DNA of 64,000 nucleotides from Saxidomus purpurata (lineage: Eukaryota; Mollusca; Bivalvia; Venerida; Veneridae), in assembly GCA_022818135.1 (NCBI GenBank), contig JAFMSR010000010.1:32233269-32297268 (forward strand). The letters run 5' to 3'. The notes below the pieces were generated by a model. It did no database searches, was not told the DNA's origin, and saw nothing but the letters and a program-made list of their open reading frames with translations. Position 1 is the first letter of the stretch. Every line of letters starts with the position of its first letter. This document shows positions 46,745-58,680 of the stretch, in pieces. The position numbers were made by a program, and so were the translations under genes.

Positions 46745-48040
46745 TATACCCCCAAAACGAAGTTTAGGGGGGTATATAGGAGTCACCCGGTGGTCGGTCG
46801 GGCGGTCTGTTGCATTTTCCTTGTCCGGAGCATAACTTGAAAACTACTAGTTGGAATTCAGTACAACTTCATACAATGGTCAAGCACATTGAGAGGAAGT
46901 GCAGTGCACAAGAACTATAACTCCATCTTGACTAATTACAGAGTTATTGCCCTTTGTTACTTTTCCTTGTCCGGAGCATAACTTGAAAACTACTAGTTGG
47001 AATTCAATACAACTTCATACAATGGTCAAGCACATTGAGAGGAAGTGCAGTGCACAAGAACCATAACTCCATCTTGACTAATTACAGAGTTATTGCCCTT
47101 TGTTACTTTTCCTTGTCCGGAGCATAACTTGAAATCTACTAGTTGGAATTCAATACAACTTCATACAATGATCAAGCACACTCAGAAGAAGTGCAGTGTA
47201 CAAGAACTAAAACTCTATCTTGAGTATTTACTGAGTTATTGTCCTTTGTTAGTTTTCCTTGTCCGAAGCATAACTTGAAAACTACTGGTTGGAATTCAAT
47301 ACAACTTCATACAATGGTCAAGCACATTGAGAGGAAGTGCAGTGCACAAGAACTATAACTCCATCTTGACTAATTACAGAGTTATTGCCCTTTGTTACTT
47401 TTCCTTGTCCAGAGCATAACTTGAAAACTACTAGTTGGAATTCAATACAACTTCATACAATGATCAAGCACACTCAGAGGAAGTGCAGTGTACAAGAACT
47501 ATAACTCTATCTTGAGTATTTACTGAGTTATTGCCCTTTGTTACTTTTCCTTGTCCAAAGCATAACTTGAAAACTACTGGCTGGAATTCAGTACAACCTC
47601 ATACAATGGTCAAGTACATTTAGAGGAAGTGCAGTGCACAGGAACCATAACTCCATCTTGACTCATTACAGAGTTATTACCCTTTGTTACTTTTCCTTGT
47701 CCGGAGCATAACTTGAAAACTTCTGGTTGGAATTCAATACAACTTCATACAATGGTCAAGCACAGTGAGAGGGAGTGCAGTGCACAGGAACCATAACTCT
47801 ATCTTGACTAATTACAGGGTTATTGCCCTTTGTTACTTTTCCCTGTCTGGAACATTTTTCGAAAACTACAAGTTAGAATTGAATACAACTTCATACAATG
47901 GTCAAGCACAATGAGAGGAACTGCTAAGAACAATATCTCTTTTTAGTTTGTTTGCAAGGTATTATGTTACTACGAACTTCTTCAGTTTATAAAGCAATCC
48001 TTTTGGGGGTATTAATCACATTTAGTGATAGCTCTAGTTT
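46745..48040 (+). repeat. Exact 146 bp tandem array, eight starts
   Basis: TTTTCCTTGTCCGGAGC or close variants occur at 46815, 46961, 47107, 47253, 47399, 47545, 47691 and 47837, every interval being exactly 146 bp. The left flank carries a stem TATACCCCC / GGGGGTATA (46745-46776) and GGTCGGTCGGGCGG. The right flank ends TTTTGGGGGTATTAATCACA. Words inside include GAATTCAATACAACTTCATA and GAGAGGAAGTGCAGTGCAC. It is non-coding. Confidence 0.9.
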
Positions 48041-48100
48041 AATATTATTAACCCCTACAAAAGGCTGAAGTTGTAACGATTTAAACATGATGATGATTTT

Positions 48101-48957
48101 AGTTCACCTGAGCACAAAGTGCTCTAAGTGAGTATTTTGATCATCTGGTGTATGTCCAAACTTAACCTTGTGTGTGCAGTAGAGGCTGTAGTTTTCATTG
48201 TATCTTGAAAATTGGTTAGAATGACAGCCTTGATGGAATCTAGGTTGAGTTCGAATATGGGCCATCTGCGGTTAAAAACTAGGTCACCGGGTCAAAGCCT
48301 AGAAAATTGCGTATGCAAAGGAGTCTGCATTTTTTTACTGGAACTTCATGAAACTTGTCAGAATGACTGCCTTGATAAAATATTGTTCCGAGTTAGAATG
48401 TGGGTCAAAAACTAGGTCACGAGGTCGAATTCAAATCGTAAAAAACCGTGTGTATGTAATAGACGTTGACAATAAACGGTTGCATTTTTCATAGATCGTG
48501 AAACTTCGTCAGAAAGATTATCTTGATGATACAATGTATGTAGATGGAGTTTGAATATTGTTCTTTTGGTCAGTAATTGGGTCACGGGGACAAATCATAG
48601 AAAAAAACTTCATTATTACAATGAAGTCTGCACTTTTCACTGAAAATTAAATTTGGTCAGAATGACAGCCTTGGTGAAAGCTAGTAGGTTGAGTTTGAAT
48701 GAGTCTTCCGAAGTCAAAAACTAGGTCACGGGGTCAAATAATAGGAAAACTTTGTATATGCAATGGAGGCATTTTTCACCTGAAGTTCATGGAATTTGGT
48801 CGTTACTCTTAGTCAATTTTATAGTCGACCATCCAATCAATTGGTTATTATGTCTTTTCCAGAATCTTTGTCTTTATGATATATAGTTTGAGTAGAAATT
48901 TGATCCCACCGGGCAATAGTAGGGTGAGTGATACAATGCCATCTTGGCCCTCTTGTT
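48101..48957 (+). mobile_element. Tandem-core element with shared ends
   Basis: Starts TTTTAGTTCACCTGAGC and ends GGGTGAGTGATACAATGCCA then TCTTGGCCCTCTTGTTTT. The core contains four diverged units with AGAATGACAGCCTTG and ACTAGGTCACGGGGTCAAA. Ends match those of the 19632 and 49236 elements. No reading frame is conserved. Confidence 0.65.
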
Positions 48958-49235
48958 TTAATCGTAGCATTTCCCTGAACTAAACAGGCGTATTTTGTGA
49001 CATTCTGTCTAGACTTAAAATATTACAGTATTGAAGCGCAAAACTCTTGTTGCCAGAACACCTGACTGATACTATTGTTGAAGAAATATTCAGAATGCAA
49101 GTGTTTCCCATTGGGAAGGAAAAAACGGACGAAAAATATTTATTTGGAAAGAACATTTTTGCATGAAAAATGTAACTTGGTAAATCTTGAACTTTAAGAA
49201 GTGTTTTGAAGCTAGAAATCTACAATCGGGTATTT

Positions 49236-52200
49236 TAGCTCACCTGGCACAATGTACGAGGGTCAGCTATTGCACTAGCTCACAGTCCGTTGTATGTCGT
49301 GCCCTTCTCCAAAAACGCATTGCCCAGAGCTTATATTAACTGTGTATATAAATATATAGTTGAGGTGAAAAAATATTGTTTGAAACTATAAGCATAGAAA
49401 TTTTTGGTTTGTTCTTTATTTTGTTCTGAGCAGCATGCTCCTGTGGTCATAATTGGTTCTGCCCCAGGCCCATTGGTCAGGTCTTGGCTATTATCAACTA
49501 GTGGTTGTCTACCAAGACCATTCAAATTATTACCCTTGAGTGAAAATTGGCCCCACCCCAAGGCTTACCTGTATTATATAGATTATATAAGGATTACCTA
49601 AAAATCTTGTCAAAAAAGCAACAGACCAAAGCTTAGTTGTGTAGCCTCGCCTAGTGGTCCTCTACCAATATTGTTTTAATTGTGCCAAAGGGATCAACAT
49701 TGGGCACATCCCGGGGGTAATTATTTTATAGGAAATGTTTTAAAAATCTTCACAATTGCAAGGGGTCGAACGTGAACCGGTTCGATAAATTTTTAAGTCA
49801 GGTCTAAAAGTTTGATGGACTGAAATGGTGGCAATTTGGAGTAAACAAACTTTCAGGTCGGTATTTTTTTAGATTTTAGCGGAAGTTTACAATTCTTATT
49901 TGAGTAGTGTTGTGCATCATGTGGAGGTATATTTATGGTTTATTTCTGTAAATTTCCAAAGCTACAAGTATCGTATTTAAAAAGTTATTGAAGGGCAACT
50001 GACAACTGTCTGTATTCCGTTGGTAACAAAATCCTTAATTTTGAGCACAATATGTAAAAAACACAATGTCCCATTCATATTTTTGCGTTTGTTCTAGCAT
50101 TATACAGCTATATGACAAATTCAAACGGTTGCCAATTAAGAAAATAACTCCCTAGCCAAACATTTCTTGTGTACGAATGACTTATGGTTAGATACATTAA
50201 CTGTACGCTAGAAAAGGTTAGACGTGTAAAGCATTTTAGCTAAAATAACTCAAAGCTGGAGTCTTAAACTGGCAAAGACTTGATAATGCTAATAATGAAA
50301 TCGACTTTTGTTTGAAATCTGGTGATCTTGGACACCCTTCAATTGTGTATGTGTATGTTGTTCAGTGATCGTCTTGAAGTTAAATTCCTTATTATCTGTG
50401 CTATGAAGTTTTAGGTGGTTGGTCAACACTTGTTTACATGAAAGCTTCTTCCCGCAGATGCCACAACTTGTGTCGTCATTTTCAGAACTGAAACGAGAGA
50501 AAACTATCTGTCACATCGTCGTACGGTCACTGTTATGAAAAACACGTTTTCTACTATGTAAATCTATATGTAAATCTACAAAATAATCAATCATACGTCG
50601 TCTCGTCATTAGCATCATATACTAGTACAAGGGGAAAGTATAATGATATAGGACTAACACAACAGTGTCATTTTGAGGATTTATTCGTGCTGAAATGAAA
50701 TTCATTTTGTGGAAAGAATTTCCGGAAGTTACACACGAAAACAAATATTCCTTAAGATCCGTTACCCGAAATATTCATCGAAACTTACTGCTTTAGTAGT
50801 ATATTGACTGAAGGGTGGTCATGTTTTTTATTATATTACAAAAAAGATAGATCTAAGAAACGTTTAAAACATCTAGTTTTGAGTAAACATAGAGTTAATA
50901 TATCATAACATAAAATTCATTTTCTAATCAAGTCATTACTGATGACATCAGAGAAATAAAAATGAAATCGAGGCTGTCTAAACATGAATGTGTCCCCTGT
51001 GTATAAAACCAGTATGGATTCAGATTCGGTTGCATATTGTGCCGCAGGAGGCACAACTCCCGTCGGGGTTCAGCGGTTGGGCTACTGCTAGATCAAGCTA
51101 AATTTGAACAATAGAAAAGTGCAAACTCTTCAGTATCTGTTTTGATATGTCAAAGCACATGTCAATCTATTTCACTATATTTGTACAGTATGGTAACTTA
51201 GGTGAATATGAAACTTCCATTTCAATTTCATGTTGGTAAAATTCAAAAATAATGTTTTTATCAGTTCTATTTTGTTAAACTCATTTTTCGTGGAAGAATC
51301 AAAATTATCAGAAAGAAGTGAACTGTTCTATTATTTATGTTTTACCTTGATCAGGCTATTTCAACTTGATCAGACTATTTACCCCGGTCGGTTGATATGC
51401 ATGGTAAAGATAACAATAGTTTCTGATTTGTATGCAGATCTAAAACGGTTACAATACTTCTAGAAAATGTCTAACGCTGATTTTTACATGGCAATTATGA
51501 CATTTCATTTATATGACACCGGACGGACGGACGGACGGAGGGGAAAAAAATAAAATAATCGACGGACCTAGAGCTATTTCCGTGGCAGTACGGTGATGTG
51601 CAACCCGCGTTACAACATGCATGGACCTTAACAGCAGCACCCAAGAAATTGATAATGCGGGGACGGGAGAGTATCTAGTATTCACGTCCAATCTCCACGC
51701 TCTCTATTCTACGTTTTACCATCTTGTAAAATTCACTTCAAATCAAATCAAAATAGCAGCGGGTTATACACGGTATACGGAACTATGATCAATATGGATC
51801 TTATTGAATGATCCAAAGTGCACCGATCGTTTATAGTACAGTAGTGTTGAAATTAAGTAGAAATAGTTTTAGAAGTTATTCTAGTATTTACGCTTTATGT
51901 CACATAGTGCAGGAACCAAAATGTATGCGTACAGTAATTTTATCTAACGAATTGCCATGCATACAGTAAGGAAAACGGAAAATTCTACAGACGATGAACG
52001 ATTGAATATTTTTCGTTTGGACCTTGACTGGACCGTTTTCTATGCTAGAAGTAGAGGAACAACTGTTTGCAAATTATGGAAAATGTGTCATTTTTGAACT
52101 CGTGTCAAAGTGATGTTTACATTTGCAACCATGAATGCATTCAATAACTTTTTCATCTTGTTGTATTTCGTGCTTTAAATTGATTAATCATAAGCAGAAA

Positions 52201-52750
52201 TAACGTCTCCACCAACTGCACAAGATGATTAAAACATGCAGTGGGAAAAAATAAGAAAGAAATATGAAAAAACAATCACTTACCTACTTTCGGTTTGCTC
52301 AAATCCTTCCATTTTAGTCCATCAAACTTTTAGACCTGACTTAAAAATTTATCGAACCGGTACACATTCGACCCCTTGAATTGCAAGGTCTAGAGCTTAG
52401 ATATTTGGTATGTAGTACTAAAGTTTCTAGTTGCCCTGAGCCTTTCCCTAACATGTTCTAACTTTGCCCTTATGGTCAAAACACCGCCCTGACCTCGTAT
52501 TTTAGCGGGCAAGATTTTTTAATTACATTTTACCGCAAAAAACAAAGGGCCATAAATATGTAAAATAATCGAACAGGAACACGTGGATATGCGCATCTCC
52601 TCTTGGTAGTGAATATTAATACGAAGTTGAGGCCCCGCCCTTTTGACCTACAATGTACTGTATTTTACTCTGTGACGCTGTTGTTGATGTTGTATACCAC
52701 CCAATGGTACCCAGGTGAGCGATATAGGGTCATCATGACCCTTTTGTCAT
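49236..52750 (+). mobile_element. Tandem-core element split by a nested TIR transposon
   Basis: The left part (49236-49758) starts TTTTAGCTCACCTGGCAC. The right part (52379-52750) continues the monomer with GCAAGGTCTAGAGCTTAGAT and ends CCAGGTGAGCGATATAGGGT then CATGACCCTTTTGTC. Removing 49759-52378 and one AATTG copy restores a continuous monomer comparable to those at 19632-20760, so the nesting order is clear. Confidence 0.7.
49759..52378. mobile_element. 2.6 kb non-autonomous TIR element, 5 bp target duplication AATTG
   Basis: The left tip CAAGGGGTCGAACGTGAACC and the right tip (complement CAAGGGGTCGAATGTGTACC) are followed by a shared GGTTCGATAAATTTTTAAGT then CAGGTCTAAAAGTTTGATGG, about 70-100 bp in total. 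AATTG occurs directly outside each tip (49754-49758 and 52379-52383). The interior has no long frame, but holds a GGAC repeat near 51520 and assorted AT-rich sequence. I do not recognise the superfamily. Confidence 0.8.
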
Positions 52751-54440
52751 TTTTACAACACTTGCATTGGAAAAACTTCTACTCAACTGCGAGTTGTAGC
52801 ATTTTCGAGTGTCTTATTCAAAGGTTGCTCATAGTTTGCTCCTGGGTTAAAATGGGTCCCATCAAGAGTTCACTTGTTTTACCTGGACTTGTAAGTATTC
52901 TTGTTCTTCAACCATAGCTGCCTTCACCAGTTCAATGAAACTTGGTAGTTGGATCAAAAACTAATTCACTAGGTTTAATCGTACTTTCAGAAACCCTTCT
53001 AAGGCTACGTCTGGTTTCAAAGTTGAGTTTTAATCACAAACCAATTAAGTCGCTGGTCAAATCATTGGAAGATACTTCGGAGACCGACGTTTTTCTTGAC
53101 AAACTGGGTCTAATCAATGAAAACCCATTGTGAAGACTGGGGGCGACAATTTGTACTTAATTAAAATTGGGACTGAGTGATATCTTGAATTTTAATAAAC
53201 TTGGAAAATTGTTCCGTCTTGGATCAAAAACAAGGCCAACACAAATAACATGTAAACAGTTGGCACTGTAGTCTGAATCTTCCAAAATGAATGTTATCAA
53301 AGTGACAGAAATTAGATCGGAATGAGATCTTTGTGTCCTATTATTAATGATTTGCGTCTGTTACAGTCTGTAGACGCGGGTATGGCCGCAATAACCTCAG
53401 ATTGCGTCATCGGGTAAGTTTTGGTCGTGTCCTGTGGTTCACTTGTTTGACATGAATAATGTAAAGGAGAATTGTCTTCAACTGAATCCGTCAAATTAGT
53501 ACCCGCGGTAAATACTGGTACCTGTAGATCCCTTCAATTCTGAAAACTGTAAGCAGGGTTTCGTTCAAGTCCGTACGCAGTTTCATATATACCCAGTTTG
53601 TAACCTCTATATGGATGGAGCAATTTTTAAATAACTTAAAATGCACAGGTATTGACCAAAATTTCAAATTATACGACATTCAAGAGCGACAAGTGTAGAT
53701 AAAAGATACCAGTTGGACAACAGCAATAAGTTCGAAGGTTCAATCTAGGGGTGCCCTCGCACAGGGTCATCTAGTGACCAAGGCATGACAATTTTGCATT
53801 CAATTTTCAAAGGGTAATAACTCCTGTGTTTCTGAAGCAATTCAACTGAAACAAATCAAGGGGGACAACTGTATAAAGTGATAAACATTTCTACAAAGTT
53901 CGATTTAAATTGCTTTACAAGTGTGGTAGATATGGCTTCAGACATATATTGGGCAATTTTTCTTGGCAAAAAATGACAGCTTTGCATTCAGTTTTCAAAG
54001 GGCCGTAACTCCTGTGTTTCTGAAAAGACATCAACTCCTGTATAACTTATATATTTCCACATATGCAACTTAAACCAAAGGGGCATCACCTTTACACACT
54101 TTAGTAATAAACATTTCCATAAAGACTTTATTAAAATTGTAAATATCAATGCTTTAGATATGGCTCAGGACAGAAATAGCTAGCAGACAGACTGAGGGTC
54201 GGTCAGCGCAATAACATAATACGTCCATTCGGGCTTATAAAAACCTTTATACAGAATTGAACAAAAACTGATTTTCACCAAACTTAGTCTATAGCATGAC
54301 TGTGTCAACCTGCTGATTAATGTTACCTCTACATTTTCATGTCCTGAGCAATGGGATTGGTTTAAACCAACTTAGTATATATTCGTCCCAGGTTTAATGG
54401 GGGTATTTGATACATTTCCATCAAGCTTTTCGATAATATA
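52751..54440. other. Diverged tandem-repeat debris between element and KLHL gene
   Basis: Repeated phrases (AAAGGGTAATAACTCCTGTG at 53810 and AAAGGGCCGTAACTCCTGTG at 53996; ACAAAGTTCGATTTAAATTG) show a decayed array of about 180 bp monomers at 53740-54260. The earlier part has single decayed monomers (AAACTTGG, GGATCAAAAAC). No gene is supported. Confidence 0.5.
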
Positions 54441-54683
54441 AACTGTTCATCTATATATTACAAATTGAGGCGCTATCGATGCTGATTGTAGGAAAAAATC
54501 AAATCCATTTCCGTCAATATTTATTAAATTATCGCATTTGTACAGACACAACATATCTGCATGTATATACTGTCTGCCATGGGAACGGTCTAGCTGTAGC
54601 GAGGTAGCCATGTACCACAGGGTGAGCACACGGCATATTAGCCGTTGAATTCCAGGCAATGAATTTTACAGCTTAGCACCACG

Positions 54684-54689
54684 TTTATT
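54684..54689 (-). terminator. Candidate poly(A) signal of the KLHL gene
   Basis: TTTATT on the plus strand reads AATAAA on the minus strand, about 255 bp past the KLHL stop codon. Confidence 0.4.
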
Positions 54690-54942
54690 TTTTATCACTT
54701 CAAGCCAGTGCCCGTCTATCCGATCCCGCCGTCTGTCTTATATAACAGAACGGTATCACAGTTTAAAATATTTTAGTAAACACATTTACGTACAATTTAC
54801 TCGATCAACACTGACACATAGATTAATACCTAAACATAATTTTAAATCTGTACCTTTTTTAAAATTTTATAACAAACAAATTCACAATGCCCTTTAATTG
54901 TATTCGTTGCAAGGCATTATAACATGTATCAAGGTACATGTT

Positions 54943-57243
54943 TTACTTTTCCGGAAGCTCTGTCAAATCCCAGGAGTCTGGGACCGGGATAGTTGTGTGG
55001 GCGAAATCCCTCATTTCGAACGGTGTTTTAGTCGGCAGTGTTACGGTTTGTTTCGTGTTGATATCGAACTGCAGCAACTCCCTCGAGCATCTGAAACTGT
55101 CGTCTTCACCACCGAAAATGAACAACTTGTCGCCGAAATTGGAGACTGCAAAGCCTTTAGAGGGTCCTTTCGAAACTTGGCTAACCTGCTCAATGCTTGC
55201 ACTACGCTTGTCGAGTTTTAATTTGTATATCTTTCTGTCGTGCACGACGTACTCTTCATGTGAAACCTGGTCACTTGCAAAACAAACCACCTCCATCTTT
55301 TGCGATTTCGACTTGAATGGAAGTTTTAAGTCTATTTTCCAACTATAACCTTGACTGGTATCAAAGCACTGGATTATATCCGATGGAGACGCCGACCTAC
55401 CTTTTTCGACCAAAGCGCCACCTAACAGGTAAATTTTTCTATCTACCACTGTAGAACAGGCAGCCGCTACAGGGTACGCCACTTCGTTGAATTTTGACCA
55501 TTTCATACTGCTTATGTCGTAAACATGCACATCTCGTAGTTGTGGCTCCTGTTGCGACGTACCGCCGAGAACATATATCTTTCGTCCAACGTTGCGTTTC
55601 TCTGACCTGATGGTGTTTTCTGGAACTGTACACATGATGTGTTGCTCCCGACCAACTAGAAGATTTTCCTGACTATCCCACTGCTTGGTGTCTGGGTTGA
55701 AACACAGAAACTGTTTCTGGTTTTTGGTTCCGCCACTTAGGTACAACAAACTTCCAAGAGAACATATGGCATAGCGGTGTCCAAGCTCACGCTGCTTCGC
55801 TTTTACATCACACCAGACCTTCTTCTTAAAATTAAACACCGTAAGTTTGCTCTCCTCTAGTGGAGTTCCTCCGACAACGATAAAGCATTCTTTCAAAGAC
55901 ATGGTGCTCGAGTTGGTTGTATTTTCGGGCTGGATCCATAACTCCCTACAGGCAGTCTCCCATAAATTTCGGCAGGCGGTGAGCTTGTCAAATTCTACCG
56001 CTTGAAGTAAATCCTCCCAGTCCGTCTGGCAACCGCCCAGTATATCTTCATTATCAACGTTCTCAGACGCCACCAATGCGTTTATCAAGTCCTTAGCATC
56101 ACCAATATCTGCGGTTTCCTTGGCAACCATCCACGTCCACGCCGCCTTACATTTTATCACGCCGCTGCAATTGATGAATCTGTCTTGCAGCAAGAGTTTC
56201 AGGTCTTCAAATCCGATTTTTCCAATACTGTCAACGTTGCAAAAAGAGCTGAAATTTTGAAGGGCGATACTTTTGGCAACTTCAGCGACCTGGTGATTTC
56301 CGAAACTTTTGGCTATTTGCCAAATTTCAAGGCTTATGTTTTCATTCAAACGCTTATAAAGAAATTCTTCGCAGTCCTGCTTAAGCGCTGATATCTGTAA
56401 ATAGTTAGCAGCATAGTAAAGGGACGGCAAAGCATCAGCATCTTGGTTTGTGACAACATCTTTTCCAGTGTATATGTACTGCAACACAAGATCAACGGTT
56501 TCTCCTTCAAATGGTAGATCCACTTTGCCAAGTTCTGTTTCCTGTAATTATATACACTGATGAATATAAAAATAGTTCAAACGCATGAAGAAAGACATGG
56601 AAGAAGATCCAAGTATGTGGCAGACAGCATTCAGGGACGTAGGTGCTGTTAATACATTGAGATAGATTGCCAAACTTTGCTTTATTCTGAAAAGAAACAG
56701 TGGTTCTGAGCAATGCATTCCTGCAGAGGTTTACCTACCCAAAGTCAGTAAGTTCATACGTAAGTATAAAAGTCACACATATTACATTTGATTGTGATGT
56801 GTAATCACTGGGGTCAGACCATTTAGGTATGCTTCACACAATAAATTCTGTGCATGCTATATTAAAATGTTGGCCACTGCCTCGCTCTAGGACAACGCAA
56901 GTTATGCAAAGTAAGAGACAATACGATATTTGAAGCGCAACAATATGCCGGACATTTATGCCACAGCAATGCACCATCCTGGCAACATCCTAAAATAACT
57001 ATAACACCCAACCGAAAAGGTGATGATCTACGGACAGATATATTATCATGTTATTGATTATACCTTCATATCAGTCTGGAACATCGTGTCAAAGAACGCA
57101 GATACTGCAGCAAGGACAACTTTATGACATTTGAACTCTCTGTCATCAATGGATACCACTATATAATCCGTGTACTTGTCGGTAAGGCGCTGCTCGGTCA
57201 ATCCCATGCAAAGCATTTCTCGATGGCGGTTGACGCTCTCCAT
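54943..57243 (-). CDS. Kelch-like protein (BTB-BACK-Kelch), two coding exons
   Basis: Exons 57243-57064 (60 codons) and 56541-54943 join TDMK|ETELGKVDLPF with GT-AG borders, giving 592 aa. The BTB domain (about 20-125) shows YTDYIVVSIDD, the FKCHKVVLAAVSAFFDTMF core and the LVLQYIYTGK helix. A BACK domain follows (about 135-245, with CEEFL, IWQIAKSFG and CKAAWTWM). The C-terminal 310 residues carry Kelch blades with KECFIVVGGT, LLYLSGGT, KIYVLGGT, KIYLLGGA and KLFIFGGE. Such proteins are usually CUL3 ubiquitin-ligase adaptors whose propeller picks the substrate; the specific orthologue is not clear. The start is chosen at MESVNRHREML because TTTTTAAACAG just upstream (acceptor, exon from 57247) implies a 5' untranslated exon farther right. 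Reading through to an upstream ATG at 57298 is less likely. Confidence 0.9.
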
Positions 57244-57424
57244 CGCTCTGTTTAAAAATAAATATGTCTGTAATAGAACTTGTAAAATACTATTTGACAA
57301 TCATTGAAGGTTATGAATCTGATTTTTAAATTGTCTCCATGTGTGCGTTTGGGGCTGGAAGGATGTTCATTATAAACAATATATATGAAGTGCATGTGTA
57401 TATAAACTGCCTGTGGTAACGTTC

Positions 57425-57474
57425 GGTAATCTACCAACTACCTCGGAAATTACTCAGGTAGTTTGGTAGACTAC
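57425..57474. repeat. 50 bp hairpin (GGTAxTCTACCAACTACCT)
   Basis: GGTAATCTACCAACTACCT and AGGTAGTTTGGTAGACTACC are inverted copies around a 12 bp loop, just upstream of the KLHL first coding exon. It may be a MITE relic or a transcript hairpin. Confidence 0.7.
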
Positions 57475-57519
57475 CGGGCGTGAGGTAGACTGGCATCAGT
57501 CGTTAGAGTCATTACCATT

Positions 57520-57605
57520 GTCTTTTCTGAGCATTTTTATAACATCTTCATAAAGGACTTGAAGAGAAAAAAGACCTCTCAATCTCAACAGACTTTTATA
57601 AGTCT
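57520..57605 (+). mobile_element. Dispersed MITE-like repeat, copy 3 (internally deleted)
   Basis: TGTCTTTTCTGAGCATTTTT and CTCAATCTCAACAGACTTTT mark the same edges as 30903-31061, but about 75 bp are missing inside. Confidence 0.65.
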
Positions 57606-58309
57606 ATGCTTGAGGGTGAAGCCAGCAGAACTTACCGATAATGTCATATTAATATACGCGCTACTTGTGCCTACTTGAAGTTTGTTTTAAAATTGTTTCC
57701 CCGTGATCGATGTGCAATAAATTACCGAGAAAACGAATTTATTTTGAGTCGACATGGTATATAACATGATAACATTAGCTATGTATAGCTATTGACCGAT
57801 AGCAACATCAAGTACGATGAAAATGAAGTATTAAGCACCTTTGATATGACTAAGACATACAGAAGTCATTAAGACTTGCATAAATGTGAAATATAAAATA
57901 ATGCTTATGAGGTTATTATGCATGTAGTGTGTAGTACATTAAGATATACTATGAGACATATAATTTACTAAGATATGATAAAAGTAACATACGTAAGATA
58001 ATATTTGCGTCAATTGTCACATAATCAAACGGTACAAAGATATAATATTATCGACTATTTAATGATAAATATAGCACATTAAAATTACACATATATCACT
58101 TTAAATACCATAATATCTATTTTAAAACTCTGCATACGTTTTACAATTTGAGATCTGATTAAATAGATAAGATTTTAAACTTTTATCACATATGTCTAAT
58201 TTTTTGCAGGTAGGCCCTATACCTGCAAGTTGGTCGAGGGTGATTTAAAAGGATTAATCTGTTTCGGTACCGAAAAAGGAAGACTGTCGGTTTGGGACAA
58301 AAATCCTAG
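57606..58309. other. AT-rich intergenic sequence
   Basis: No exon, repeat family or regulatory site stands out. Confidence 0.4.
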
Positions 58310-58444
58310 GTGTTTTTTTTTTTTAAAAAAAAAAAAAATTAAAAAATTATTATTTGGGTGGGGGGGGGGGGGGGGATTGTTTTTTTGTAAATTTTGATAA
58401 AAATTATTATTATTATTTTTTTTTTTTTTTTTTTTTTTTAATTT

Positions 58445-58496
<52 letters not shown>

Positions 58497-58680
58497 AAAT
58501 AAAAATAATAATTTTTTTTAAAAAAAAAAAAATTTTATTTTTTTTTTTTGGGGGGGGGGGGGGGGGTTTTTTTTTTTTTTTTTGTGTTTTTTTTTTTTTT
58601 TTTTTTTTTAACATAAAAACAAACATAGTTTTTTTCGGGGGGGGGGGGGGGAGTTTTTTTTTCCTGGTAAAAAAAACAAA
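58310..58680. repeat. Homopolymer block (T, A and G runs), probably artefactual
   Basis: About 370 bp consists almost only of long T, A and G runs with occasional transitions, including G runs of 12 to 18. Natural low-complexity DNA normally drifts; this looks like a basecalling or gap-filling failure. Lysine- and proline-rich reading frames through it are not genes. Confidence 0.7.

Noticed and set aside
54898..55348. Plus-strand frames of 107 and 136 codons
   Set aside because: Antisense to the Kelch region of the KLHL gene.
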